Below are positions 15,731 through 23,781 of a stretch of DNA of 32,168 nt, piece after piece. The stretch's first letter is position 1. Every line of letters begins with the position of its first letter. Position numbers and translations under genes: made by a program. The stretch comes from Fibrobacter sp. Lineage in GTDB: Bacteria; Fibrobacterota; Fibrobacteria; Fibrobacterales; Fibrobacteraceae. Under the pieces are notes generated by a model. The model saw only the letters and a program-made list of their open reading frames with translations, was not told the origin of the DNA and ran no database searches. The stretch spans positions 1 to 32,168 of the forward strand of contig JAGAAW010000116.1 in NCBI GenBank assembly GCA_017615055.1. Direction: 5' to 3'.

Positions 15731-16927
15731 TTATACCAGGTTCTTGATTCCCTTCTCGAAGCGTTCGCACGCCTTCGCAAGCGTCTCGTCGCTTGCGGCG
15801 TACGAGAATCGTACGCAGGTGTCGTCACCGAAGGCGGCGCCCGGCACGATGGCGAGCCCCTGCGTCTCGAGCAGGTACTTGCAGAAGTCTATGGACCCGC
15901 TGACGGTTGCACCCGCGGGGGTCTTTTTGCCGTAGTACTTTGCGACAGGGGCGAACAGGTAGAACGCACCTGCGGGGGCCTTCACGTTTTCGCCGAGAAT
16001 GCGCGTGGCCTGCGACACCATAAAGTCGCGGCGCTTGCGGAATGCGGCACGCATCTTGTCAACTTCGCCCATGCCCATCTGGAGGGCCCCGAGGGCGGCG
16101 TACTGCGCCACATTGCTTGGGTGGTGCGTTGCCTGGCCCTGGATTTTCCCGATGATTTTCGCGATGGGCGATGGCGCGGCGTCGTAACCGATACGCCAGC
16201 CCGTCATGCAGTGCGATTTCGAGAAACCGTTTATGACGATGCTGCGTTCCGGCATGCCTTCGAAGCAGGCGATGCTCGTGAACGAGTCGTTGTAGACAAA
16301 GTATTCGTACACCTCGTCCGAGATGCAGTAGATATCCTTCTCGACAATCACCTTCGCGAGTGCTGCGAGTTCATCGCGGGTGTAGACACTCCCGGTGGGG
16401 TTGCACGGGTTGTTGATGAGGATTGCCTTTGTCTTTTCGGTAACGGCGGCCTCGAGTTGTGCTGCGGTAATCTTGAAGTCGTTCTCGATGCCCGCCGGCA
16501 CGAATACCGGGCTGCCACCAAGCCACTTTACCAGTTCGGGGTAGGTCACCCAGTAGGGTGCGGGTATAATCACCTCGTCGCCGGGATTGATGAGGGCGGC
16601 AAGTGCGTTGAATACGGCGTGCTTTGCCCCGCTTGTCATGATAATCTGCTCGGGCGCATATTCGAGTGCGTTGTCGCGTTTTAGTTTATCGCAAACCGCC
16701 TTGCGGACTTCGAGAATCCCCACGGGGGCCGTATAGCGGGTCTTGCCCTCGTTTATCGCCTTGCAGGCTGCGTCGCGTATGGGTTCCGGGGTAGGGAAGT
16801 CGGGTTCGCCTGCACCGAGGCTCACGACATCCTTGCCTTCGGCAATCATCTGTTTTGCAAGGGTATCTATGGCAACGGTAAGCGATGCGGCAATATTTTC
16901 GGTGCGGGTAGAAAGTGCGCGTGTCAT
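15731..16927 (-). CDS. Class I pyridoxal-phosphate aminotransferase (aspartate type)
   Basis: 398 residues, full length for the family. Seen: SLGAGEPDF near residue 36-44, YTAPVG, NNPCNPTG 172-179, SDEVYE with the PLP-ring Asp204, the Schiff-base lysine in FSKSHCMTGWR (Lys237), and a C-terminal RFSYA with the substrate-carboxylate Arg. This is the subgroup containing bacterial aspartate/prephenate aminotransferases (AAT Ibeta), so transfer between aspartate and 2-oxoglutarate is the likely reaction; prephenate use cannot be excluded. Its ATG overlaps the RND gene stop by four bases, and the FHA-ABC gene follows 13 bases later. A metabolic enzyme embedded in an envelope-signalling operon is unusual and may only reflect transcript sharing. 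Confidence 0.92.
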   Translation of the reverse strand: MTRALSTRTENIAASLTVAIDTLAKQMIAEGKDVVSLGAGEPDFPTPEPIRDAACKAINEGKTRYTAPVGILEVRKAVCDKLKRDNALEYAPEQIIMTSGAKHAVFNALAALINPGDEVIIPAPYWVTYPELVKWLGGSPVFVPAGIENDFKITAAQLEAAVTEKTKAILINNPCNPTGSVYTRDELAALAKVIVEKDIYCISDEVYEYFVYNDSFTSIACFEGMPERSIVINGFSKSHCMTGWRIGYDAAPSPIAKIIGKIQGQATHHPSNVAQYAALGALQMGMGEVDKMRAAFRKRRDFMVSQATRILGENVKAPAGAFYLFAPVAKYYGKKTPAGATVSGSIDFCKYLLETQGLAIVPGAAFGDDTCVRFSYAASDETLAKACERFEKGIKNLV

Positions 16928-19353
16928 CTTGATTCTCGTTTCTTTTTCCAGATGCGGTAGTGGTCGAGTGAACCCGCGATAAGCGGGAATATCGTAAACT
17001 GTGCGGTGAATATGCAGATAAGCCCGAGGAGCAGAACCTGGCCAATGCTGCGTAGACCCGGGTGCGAAGAAATCAGCAGGCCGTAGCAGGCGATGAGCGA
17101 TGCCATCTGGCTAATCGCGATGCCCGAGAACTTCTTCTGCATTACGGTGAGGGCCGTGCCGACCTGCTTGTTGTAGAATGCGGTCCAGAGCTGCAGGGAA
17201 CCGTCGACGCTTGCCCCGATGATGATGGGGAAGGCGAGCGAACTGTATACGGAAAGCTCAATGTCAAGGACGCGCATGAGTATCAGCAGCCAGCTCATGG
17301 CGAATAGCGAGGGGAGGATCGTGAATATCGCGCGGCTAAAGCGGTTGTAGTAAAGCAGCAGGAAGAACCACACGAGGAAACTCCCGACGGCGATGGTCTT
17401 GTCGAGGTTCTTGAGGATAAGGTCGAGCACGGTTGCGCGTATCACCGGGACGCCCGTGACCTTGTACTCGCCTTGCTGGATTCCCTGCAACTTCTTGATG
17501 TCACTGTTCAGGTGCCTGCACGCAAGCCCGTCGTTGGGGTCTATGTTGTGGAACAGGAATGCGAACACGCCGTTGTGGCCTTCCTTGTCGCTGAACTTGC
17601 TCAGGATGTTCTTGGGCTGTTCGCCCGGCTCCAGGTTCCTGCGGTAGAGCGATTCGCGGATGAGCGCGTAGGTCCGGAGCTGGTTGGAATCCAGTCTCGA
17701 GATAAAGTTCTGCGTGAGCATCGCCTGCAGGGAGTCAAGCTTTGCGGCACGGCTCTCGGTCATTTGCGGGGAGAACTGTGCGAGCGTGTACATCTTCTTG
17801 ATGTTCGGGATGCCCCCGCGTTCCTTGAGCCTTACGAAGTTGCGGTAGAGTTCCTTGCCCGATGCTTCGTCCGGCACCTGGATGATGATGGGGTCATACT
17901 TGGGGAACCCGGTCTGCGCGACTAGGGAATCTGCAGTGGTCGGGGCTTCCTGAATTTCGGTCTTCTCGAAATCGTAGAAGAACTTGAGGTTCTTGCCGCC
18001 GTAGATAAGGCAGACGAGACTTACGATGGATACAATCGCGATGAGTACGACGTTCAGTTTTTGCGGGAGCAACTGAATCTGGAATTCGCGGTTGAAGCGG
18101 AACTCGCTCACGGCAAAGGGCTTGTGCTTCTGGAACAGTAGCAGGAGCGATGAGGTAACCAGGATGGTGACAAGCCAGTTGAGCATGCTCCCGAGGGAAC
18201 CGAGAACGGCGAGTTCCTGCAGGCCCGGGAGCGGTACGAAGTACATGCACGCGAAGAGGGCTGCCATGATTCCGGTGAATGCGCCTGTAGAAGGCCCGAT
18301 GCCGAGGACCGCACTCTCGATACAGAGTTGCGGGCTCAGGTTGCGTGCACGCTCGATAAAGTAGCGCTTGAGAACGTGATTCACGACCTGGCACGCCTGC
18401 CCGGGGAGCACGAGGGCGAGGAGGAGCGTGAACAGGTTGATGCGCCCGTAGATTGCACCCGCGAGTGCAAGCGTGTAGAGGATAGGCAGGCCTGTCGCAA
18501 TAGAAGAGACTACAATGAGTTGCGGCTGCCTGTAGAAGTTGATGACGTACAGGAGCAGGATCAGGAGTGCCGTCAGTTTGCCCGCGAGTTTTGCCTCGGG
18601 GAGGAGTGTCTTGCCTTTGCGGATGGTGTCGTAGACCTTGCCGGTAAAGAACACCTGCACATCGCTCCCTGCGTTGATTTCGGCCAGGTGGTCGCGCGTG
18701 AGCGAAAGCAGGTCACGGCTTGCTTGCAGGTCGGTGTGCGATTGCGTGGGGTAGATGTCCACGACGCGGATGGTGCCGTCTGCATTGGAATGGCTCTGTG
18801 CCATCAGGTTGAAGTATTTCTGCTGGATATCCTGGAGGGGCGCGCTGTCGTCGCTACTTGCCGAAATGCCTGCCGTATCGCCCGGGCCTTGTTCCGGTGC
18901 GTCCTCGAGCTGCACTATGAACGGGTTGTGCGCATCGATGGCCTGCTGCTTCTTTTGTGCCACGCGGGCGATAATCGTGTCGAGGTCGCTCTCGTCAATG
19001 TAGAGCAGGCTGTTCCTGGTGTAGAAGTCCGTTTCGGTCTCGAATTCCACGAAGTGCACGAGCGAATCGTTCTGCAGTTTGCCCGCGAGAGCCTTTGCCG
19101 TGTTGTAGTTGAGCAGGCTGTCGTTGGAATGCAGGACTACGGTAAGGCTCCCGAGCCCTCCGAAATCGTTCTCGATTTTCTTGTAGTCGCTGTTTTCCTC
19201 GTTGTTGTACGAAAGCGTGTCCTGTAACTGGATGTCCCAGCGCAGGTGCTTTATGGGAGGGACAGACAAAATAGCGAAAATTATCCCGATAATCAGGATT
19301 GCGACTGGAAAACGAGTCAGTCTTTTGACTATTTTGCTGATAAGCGAAAACAT
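16924..19353 (-). CDS. RND/MMPL-family membrane transporter
   Basis: 809 residues from the ATG at 19353; in-frame ATGs at 19395 and 19407 add a hydrophobic stretch that overlaps the divergent gene start. Layout is that of the MMPL/SSD branch: one N-terminal helix, a large periplasmic loop (about 35-250), five to six helices, a second periplasmic loop (about 450-625), then a second helix bundle with GASVDGSLQLW in place of the usual GxxxDY-type motif. The FYDFEKTEIQEAP region opens the second loop. Relatives move lipids or hydrophobic compounds across the inner membrane. It is first gene of the operon with the aminotransferase, FHA-ABC and kinase, and divergent from an Omp85-like barrel. A TATAAT lies 13 bases upstream of the ATG. 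Confidence 0.85.
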   Translation of the reverse strand: MFSLISKIVKRLTRFPVAILIIGIIFAILSVPPIKHLRWDIQLQDTLSYNNEENSDYKKIENDFGGLGSLTVVLHSNDSLLNYNTAKALAGKLQNDSLVHFVEFETETDFYTRNSLLYIDESDLDTIIARVAQKKQQAIDAHNPFIVQLEDAPEQGPGDTAGISASSDDSAPLQDIQQKYFNLMAQSHSNADGTIRVVDIYPTQSHTDLQASRDLLSLTRDHLAEINAGSDVQVFFTGKVYDTIRKGKTLLPEAKLAGKLTALLILLLYVINFYRQPQLIVVSSIATGLPILYTLALAGAIYGRINLFTLLLALVLPGQACQVVNHVLKRYFIERARNLSPQLCIESAVLGIGPSTGAFTGIMAALFACMYFVPLPGLQELAVLGSLGSMLNWLVTILVTSSLLLLFQKHKPFAVSEFRFNREFQIQLLPQKLNVVLIAIVSIVSLVCLIYGGKNLKFFYDFEKTEIQEAPTTADSLVAQTGFPKYDPIIIQVPDEASGKELYRNFVRLKERGGIPNIKKMYTLAQFSPQMTESRAAKLDSLQAMLTQNFISRLDSNQLRTYALIRESLYRRNLEPGEQPKNILSKFSDKEGHNGVFAFLFHNIDPNDGLACRHLNSDIKKLQGIQQGEYKVTGVPVIRATVLDLILKNLDKTIAVGSFLVWFFLLLYYNRFSRAIFTILPSLFAMSWLLILMRVLDIELSVYSSLAFPIIIGASVDGSLQLWTAFYNKQVGTALTVMQKKFSGIAISQMASLIACYGLLISSHPGLRSIGQVLLLGLICIFTAQFTIFPLIAGSLDHYRIWKKKRESR

Positions 19354-19381
19354 CGTGTACAATATAATTATAAATTGCTTT

Positions 19382-20971
19382 ATGATGATTCGCATGGGAG
19401 TGAACACTGCGACGCATAGGTGCTTGAGGAAGGCCTGCCTTCTCCGGGCTTTAGCCGTTTTGTTCCTGTTTGCCTGTGCGGTGCATGCCGCAGACGCTGC
19501 TCCCGCCGATTCCGGGCAGGTTCCTTCGCCGGATTCGACTGCCGCGACCGTGGCTGCTGATTCAACGGTGGCTTCGGATTCCGTGGCTCCGGACTCTACG
19601 GAGGGTAAGTCTTCCGGTGGCTGGAGGCGGTTTTTCGCCTGGCCCTTCGAGCATATTGTCCAGCCCGTGCTGAATGGTGTCGTGTACCCGATAGCCCAGC
19701 CTATCCGCTATGCGTTCGATAACGGCGTCATCGAGACCTCGATCGACCTGATTACTTTCGGCGAAAAGCGCAACGTGCTACTTTACCCCATCATGAACCT
19801 TAAGCCGGGCAACTCCACGATGCTCGGGTTTACGTACCGCCACAGGAGCGTGTTCCTGAACAAGGATTACCTGGTGGTGTCGCCGCAGTACTTTGCGAAT
19901 GGCGACTTCTATGGCGATTTACGTTATACGAAACACGAACTTTTCGGCACGCGACTTTTTGGCGGACTCCGCTTTAGGCAGTACCTTGACCGCGATGGCG
20001 TTTTCATTATCCCGGGTACCAAGGAATCGTTCGTGATGCCCGACTCGTCGACCTACATCGACATGCGTACTGGCTTCCCGATAACGGAAGATGGGCGGTG
20101 GAGCCTGGAATTTTCGGGGAGTGTCGAGTTTATTGACCGCAGCCTGCCCGAAAAGGCGCAGGACAGCATTCTCGTGGACCCGGTGTTCGATATCTCGGGG
20201 CGCGGGCTCTACCAGAAGTTCAGGCAGTACCCCCTGAAGGTGACGCTCCTGTATGACAACCTGGATTTCCCCTTTACGCCGAGCCGTGGCTCGCGTCTGG
20301 AACTTGGGTTCAGGTACGTGTTCGTTAGCGATTACGAGGACCTTGCCAGCGATGATCTGGCAAAGATGCTTGGCCGCAGGGACCTTGAAAATCTCGGGGA
20401 TAACGGGAAGAACCATGACTATATGCGTACGGACCTGATGTTCCAGCATTACTTCTACTTTGGCAAGGCGGAAACCTTCCATTTGTCGAAGAAGGAGGCG
20501 CGGCAGAACAGGCGGTTCTATACGGACTTCAACTGGGATGCGGCGCTACGCATGTGGCGGCCCGAGAACGTGCGCGAGACCTTGTTCGAAAGGCGCGTGA
20601 TTGCGCTGCAGTACAGGCTCGTGGATATCTGGGAACTTGACCAGGGCTCGGCGAGTTTCGATGCGTTCCCGTTTATCGGCCCGCGTTTCCCCATGCGCGG
20701 GTACAAGGATTCCTGGGCGGCGCGGCACGTGATGAGCCTGAGCGCCGAATACCGCTGGCCTATCGACTACTACGTGGATGGCGTGCTGTTTGATGAGTAC
20801 ATGATGCATTCGCCCGGGTTTACGGACTGGTCGTTCAAGCGGTTCTACAACTCGTGGGGTTTCGGCGTGCGCGTGCGCAGGCCGGACATGTATTGGTTCC
20901 GTGTGCAGCTCGGTTTCCATGGGTTGCACGGCGTGAATCTGGTGCTGACTATCGCACCGGAATTCCGCTAA
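19382..20971 (+). CDS. Omp85/BamA-like outer-membrane beta-barrel protein without POTRA domains
   Basis: 529 residues from the ATG at 19382; ATGs at 19385 and 19394 are alternatives and none has a clear Shine-Dalgarno. A signal peptide (RKACLLRALAVLFLFACAVHAADA) precedes a Ser/Asp/Pro-rich linker (about 45-80). The body is alternating strands with barrel features; GPRFPMRGYKD carries the conserved RGY of the Omp85 L6 loop, and the C-terminus ends in a strand with aromatic/hydrophobic residues. The N-terminal region is too short and unlike POTRA repeats, so it resembles Bac_surface_Ag or patatin-type stand-alone barrels. The upstream gene on the other strand is the RND protein, with 28 bases between starts, which suggests shared control and a possible joint trans-envelope role (inference). 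Confidence 0.82.
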   Translation: MMIRMGVNTATHRCLRKACLLRALAVLFLFACAVHAADAAPADSGQVPSPDSTAATVAADSTVASDSVAPDSTEGKSSGGWRRFFAWPFEHIVQPVLNGVVYPIAQPIRYAFDNGVIETSIDLITFGEKRNVLLYPIMNLKPGNSTMLGFTYRHRSVFLNKDYLVVSPQYFANGDFYGDLRYTKHELFGTRLFGGLRFRQYLDRDGVFIIPGTKESFVMPDSSTYIDMRTGFPITEDGRWSLEFSGSVEFIDRSLPEKAQDSILVDPVFDISGRGLYQKFRQYPLKVTLLYDNLDFPFTPSRGSRLELGFRYVFVSDYEDLASDDLAKMLGRRDLENLGDNGKNHDYMRTDLMFQHYFYFGKAETFHLSKKEARQNRRFYTDFNWDAALRMWRPENVRETLFERRVIALQYRLVDIWELDQGSASFDAFPFIGPRFPMRGYKDSWAARHVMSLSAEYRWPIDYYVDGVLFDEYMMHSPGFTDWSFKRFYNSWGFGVRVRRPDMYWFRVQLGFHGLHGVNLVLTIAPEFR

Positions 20972-20974
20972 AAT

Positions 20975-20996
20975 ATTCTTCGCAGAATCAGTTTTT
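20975..20996 (+). terminator. Weak candidate terminator after the Omp85-like gene
   Basis: A 5-bp stem ATTCT/AGAAT with a TCGC loop is followed by CAGTTTTT, four bases after the stop. The stem is short, so confidence is low. Confidence 0.35.
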
Positions 20997-21002
20997 AAAG
21001 TT

Positions 21003-21042
21003 GTCACCCTGGAGGGAGTGCGAAGCACGACCGATAGGGTCC
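21003..21042. repeat. Dispersed GTCATCC-type repeat (degenerate copy)
   Basis: Starts GTCACCCTGGAGG and ends ATAGGGTCC, with imperfect inverted ends (ACCCT/AGGGT). It lies between the convergent ends of the Omp85-like gene and ruvB. Confidence 0.5.
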
Positions 21043-21052
21043 ATAAGCATTA

Positions 21053-22090
21053 TCAGAACAGGTTCATCTGGTCGAGTTCTGCCCTGTTTTGGGGGATAGT
21101 CTTGTGTAGCATCATGTACGCATTTCGCGTGGCGACGCGCCCGCGGGGAGTGCGGTTCAGGAGCCCCTTCTGGATAAGGTAGGGTTCGTACACTTCCTCG
21201 AGGGTGTTCTGCTCTTCGCCCATGGCCGCACTGATGGTGCCGATACCTACGGGCCCGCCGTCGAACATGTCTATCATTGTCGTGAGGATGCGACGGTCCG
21301 TCGGGTCTAGCCCTTCGCTGTCAATGCCGAGCATGTCGAGCGTCTTGCTTGCCGCCTGCAGGTCTATGATTCCCGTACCGCGCACTTGCGCCACGTCGCG
21401 GCACCGGCGGAGCACGCGGTTCGCGATGCGGGGCGTGCCGCGACACCGCCCGCCCAGCAGCTTTGCTGCATCTTCGGAAAGTTCCACCCCGAGAATCCCC
21501 GCGCTGCGCATCAGGATTTTCACGATGTCCTTCTCGTTGTAGAGTTCCAGCCGGTACTGCAGGCCGAAGCGGTCGCGCATCGGCCCGGTAAGCAGGCCGC
21601 TACGCGTCGTGGCGCCAACGAGGGTAAAGTGCTTGAGCGGCAAGTTTACGCTCCGGGCGGAGGGCCCGGAATCAAGCATGATATCGAGCCGGAAATCTTC
21701 CATGGCGGGGTAGAGGTATTCCTCTACGGTGCGGTTCAGGCGGTGAATCTCGTCGATGAACAGCACGTCGTTCTCCTGCAGGCTCGTGAGCAGGCCCGCG
21801 AGGTCGCTTGCCTTCTCGAGTACGGGCCCGCTGGTGATGTGGATGTTCACGCCCATCTCTTTTGCGATGATGCCCGCTAGGGTCGTTTTGCCGAGGCCCG
21901 GTGGCCCTGCAAAAAGGCAATGGTCCAGTGCGTCGCCACGGTGCTTGGCCGCCTCGATTGCGATGGAGAGGCTCTCCTTGATATCGTCCTGGCCGGTAAA
22001 TTCTGCAAGGCTAGGCGGCCGCAGATTGCGGTCGGCGTCGCTCTCGTCAAAGGCGCTCTTTTGCGGTGAAATGATGCGGTTGTCTTCCAT
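21053..22090 (-). CDS. ruvB: Holliday junction branch migration ATPase RuvB
   Basis: 345 residues from the ATG at 22090 (AGGT upstream); an upstream in-frame ATG at 22117 is rejected because the extra residues are encoded by the edge of a dispersed repeat. Walker A GPPGLGKT 62-69, Walker B FIDEIH 111-116, sensor region LVGATTRSG, the arginine-finger region GPMRDRFG, and the C-terminal winged-helix with TPRGR are all present. RuvB hexamers drive branch migration with RuvA during recombinational repair. It is downstream of ruvA in one operon; the 102-base gap is mostly a dispersed repeat. ruvC is not in the window. Confidence 0.98.
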   Translation of the reverse strand: MEDNRIISPQKSAFDESDADRNLRPPSLAEFTGQDDIKESLSIAIEAAKHRGDALDHCLFAGPPGLGKTTLAGIIAKEMGVNIHITSGPVLEKASDLAGLLTSLQENDVLFIDEIHRLNRTVEEYLYPAMEDFRLDIMLDSGPSARSVNLPLKHFTLVGATTRSGLLTGPMRDRFGLQYRLELYNEKDIVKILMRSAGILGVELSEDAAKLLGGRCRGTPRIANRVLRRCRDVAQVRGTGIIDLQAASKTLDMLGIDSEGLDPTDRRILTTMIDMFDGGPVGIGTISAAMGEEQNTLEEVYEPYLIQKGLLNRTPRGRVATRNAYMMLHKTIPQNRAELDQMNLF

Positions 22091-22100
22091 TCTGTGACCT

Positions 22101-22183
22101 GTCATCCTGGAGGCCAAGGGCCTATACGAAACTTAGAACTTTAGTTCTGTAGTTGAGTTATGCCCTTTGGGTAGATAGGATCC
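22101..22183. repeat. Dispersed GTCATCC-type repeat in the ruvA-ruvB spacer (long form)
   Basis: Starts GTCATCCTGGAGGCC and ends TAGATAGGATCC. An inner hairpin AGAACT-TT-AGTTCT (about 22135-22148) and imperfect CCAAGGGC/GCCCTTTGG arms give a foldable 83-bp element. Confidence 0.55.
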
Positions 22184-22192
22184 ATTAATTTT

Positions 22193-22801
22193 TTATAAGT
22201 ATTTTAATGCCTCGGGGATAAGCGTTGCGGCGTCTGCGGAATCGCCCAGGATTTCTGCCGCCTTCATGACGGCCTTCTCTGCCGCGGGGTCCTTCACGCC
22301 GAGCGTGTGCAGGGCGAGAACGGCTTCCATCTTGGCGCCGGTAAGTGCACCCATGCTGGTGACACCCGAACCTTCCTCGTTGCCGAGTGCCTGCAATAGC
22401 GAACCCGCCTTTTCCTTGAGGGTGAGCGTCATCTGCTCGCAGGTCTTTTTGCCGAGGCCCTTGATCTTGCTGAGTGCGGACTTGTTGTCGCTTGCAATCA
22501 TGTTCAGGAGGTCGGCGGGGGATACTCCGCTCAGTATGCGCTGTGCCATCTTGGGGCCAACGCCGTTCACGTCGATGAGCATCAGGAAAATCGTCTTCTC
22601 GGTCTTGTCGGCAAAGCCGAACAGCGTCATGGAATCCTCGCGCACGACGAGGTTCGTGTATAGCGTGACCTCGGCGCCCTCTTCGGGCAGCTTGCCCGCG
22701 GTGTAGGCGGAAATGTTCACGCCGTACCCGACGCCGTTCACGTCCACGACCACGAATGTGGGGGATTTTTCAGCCAGAATACCGCGAATGCGCTCGATCA
22801 T
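22193..22801 (-). CDS. ruvA: Holliday junction DNA-binding protein RuvA
   Basis: 202 residues, the usual RuvA length. The N-terminal OB-fold begins MIERIRGILAEK and contains VNGVGYGVNIS; two helix-hairpin-helix motifs follow (LIDVNGVGPKMAQRILSG and LSKIKGLGKKTCEQM), then a flexible linker and the C-terminal RuvB-binding domain (residues about 150-202). RuvA tetramers hold the four-way junction and load RuvB. A good ribosome site (GGAGG, 5 bases before ATG) and a consensus promoter lie upstream, together with a LexA-like palindrome, consistent with SOS control. Confidence 0.98.
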   Translation of the reverse strand: MIERIRGILAEKSPTFVVVDVNGVGYGVNISAYTAGKLPEEGAEVTLYTNLVVREDSMTLFGFADKTEKTIFLMLIDVNGVGPKMAQRILSGVSPADLLNMIASDNKSALSKIKGLGKKTCEQMTLTLKEKAGSLLQALGNEEGSGVTSMGALTGAKMEAVLALHTLGVKDPAAEKAVMKAAEILGDSADAATLIPEALKYL

Positions 22802-22828
22802 GAAGCCTCCGGATAGAACTTTTGTATA

Positions 22829-22842
22829 TGCACTTTTGTGCT
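22829..22842. promoter_or_regulatory. LexA-like operator over the ruvAB start site
   Basis: TGCAC-TTTT-GTGCT fits, with one mismatch, the motif reported for Fibrobacter succinogenes LexA (TGCNC-N4-GTGCA, recalled from the literature). It lies just after the -10 box, where a repressor would block initiation. A further TGCAC half-site is at 22845-22849. Confidence 0.55.
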
Positions 22843-22850
22843 ACTGCACA

Positions 22851-22879
22851 AATATATACTAAAATAGGGGCGTTGTCAA
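22851..22879 (-). promoter_or_regulatory. ruvAB promoter
   Basis: Perfect TTGACA (22879-22874), 17-base spacer, TATATT (22856-22851). It is the best promoter in the window; the predicted start is near 22844. Confidence 0.8.
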
Positions 22880-22893
22880 GACTTTTGGGGTGC

Positions 22894-23766
22894 CTAATTA
22901 CCTTTTTGGGCCTTTTTCGGAATAAAGAACCTGTACGTAAAGTCTGCGGACAGCGCCCAGTAGGTGCCGTCAAAGTCGCCTGCTACATGCATTCCGCCAA
23001 ATCGGACGGAATAGTTCGGGGTGAAGTTGTAGCCAAGAGAAAAGCGCTGTGTTGTCACTAGCGGCCACTTATTGCCCAGCTTTACCTCTTCGACTTCGGG
23101 GTCTTCCGTTATCTTCACGGTATAGAAACTGCCGGAATACTCCAGGACAAAGTCGCCGATGAACACCGATGCAAACAGGCCCAATCCGTAATGGTGGGTC
23201 ATCAGGTACTCTTCGTAATCAAGGTCCTTTTGGCTCTTGTCGACAGAGTCGAGGGTGCAGGCGCCGTTATCCCAAAGGCAATGAAAGTCAGTACTCCCGG
23301 AGTAATAGGAGGTTTCCTCGTACAGGGTTCCCTTGATACGGTAGGTCCGGTCCCAGAAGTGGTCAAAAATGAATCCGCCCGCTTCGAAATGCTTCGTGTT
23401 CGCACCGAAAACAAGTCCCACGAATGGGAAATAATCTGCGCCGGCCGTTATCTTGAGGAAAGGCCCTTCGCCCTTGAACAGAACGCTGAATGCACCTTCG
23501 ACGGGCGTGTTCCCGAGATCGTAGACGAGCTTGTAGTCTTTCTGCTTTTTCTCTCTTGTTTTTTCCGCGTTAAGCTCGTTGCGGTAAGTTACGTGGCCTT
23601 CCAGGACAACGGAACCGTTTTCGACATACGTGCCTGCACCGCGGAACTCCGGGGCCGGGGAGGCCTTTGTCTCCACGGTATCCAATTCCGCATGCCGCCT
23701 CGTTTCTTCGAGCGAGGCGCACGAGGCCAGGAGCAGGGCTAATGCTAGACACAGTAAGCGCAACAT
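22894..23766 (-). CDS. Lipoprotein with barrel-like body, function unknown
   Basis: 290 residues. A short signal peptide ends in lipobox L13-A-S-C16, so lipidation is expected. The body alternates polar and hydrophobic residues with many aromatic positions (FLKITAGADYFPF, RFSLGYNFTPNYSVRFGGMHV, ALSADFTYRFF), a pattern of outer-membrane beta strands; the end of the last strand (YRFF) is followed by a basic tail. I do not recognise a named family. It is third in a run with the genes at 23782 and 24721, 15 bases after its neighbour, so it is probably co-transcribed with them. A lipidated protein with a barrel-like body is odd; it may be a surface beta-sheet protein instead. Confidence 0.75.
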   Translation of the reverse strand: MLRLLCLALALLLASCASLEETRRHAELDTVETKASPAPEFRGAGTYVENGSVVLEGHVTYRNELNAEKTREKKQKDYKLVYDLGNTPVEGAFSVLFKGEGPFLKITAGADYFPFVGLVFGANTKHFEAGGFIFDHFWDRTYRIKGTLYEETSYYSGSTDFHCLWDNGACTLDSVDKSQKDLDYEEYLMTHHYGLGLFASVFIGDFVLEYSGSFYTVKITEDPEVEEVKLGNKWPLVTTQRFSLGYNFTPNYSVRFGGMHVAGDFDGTYWALSADFTYRFFIPKKAQKGN

Positions 23767-23781
23767 AGGACGATGTTGAGG

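Noticed and set aside
22091-22117. Upstream start for RuvB
   Set aside because: The nine extra residues are mostly encoded by a dispersed repeat and are not RuvB-like; the ATG at 22090 gives the usual N-terminus.
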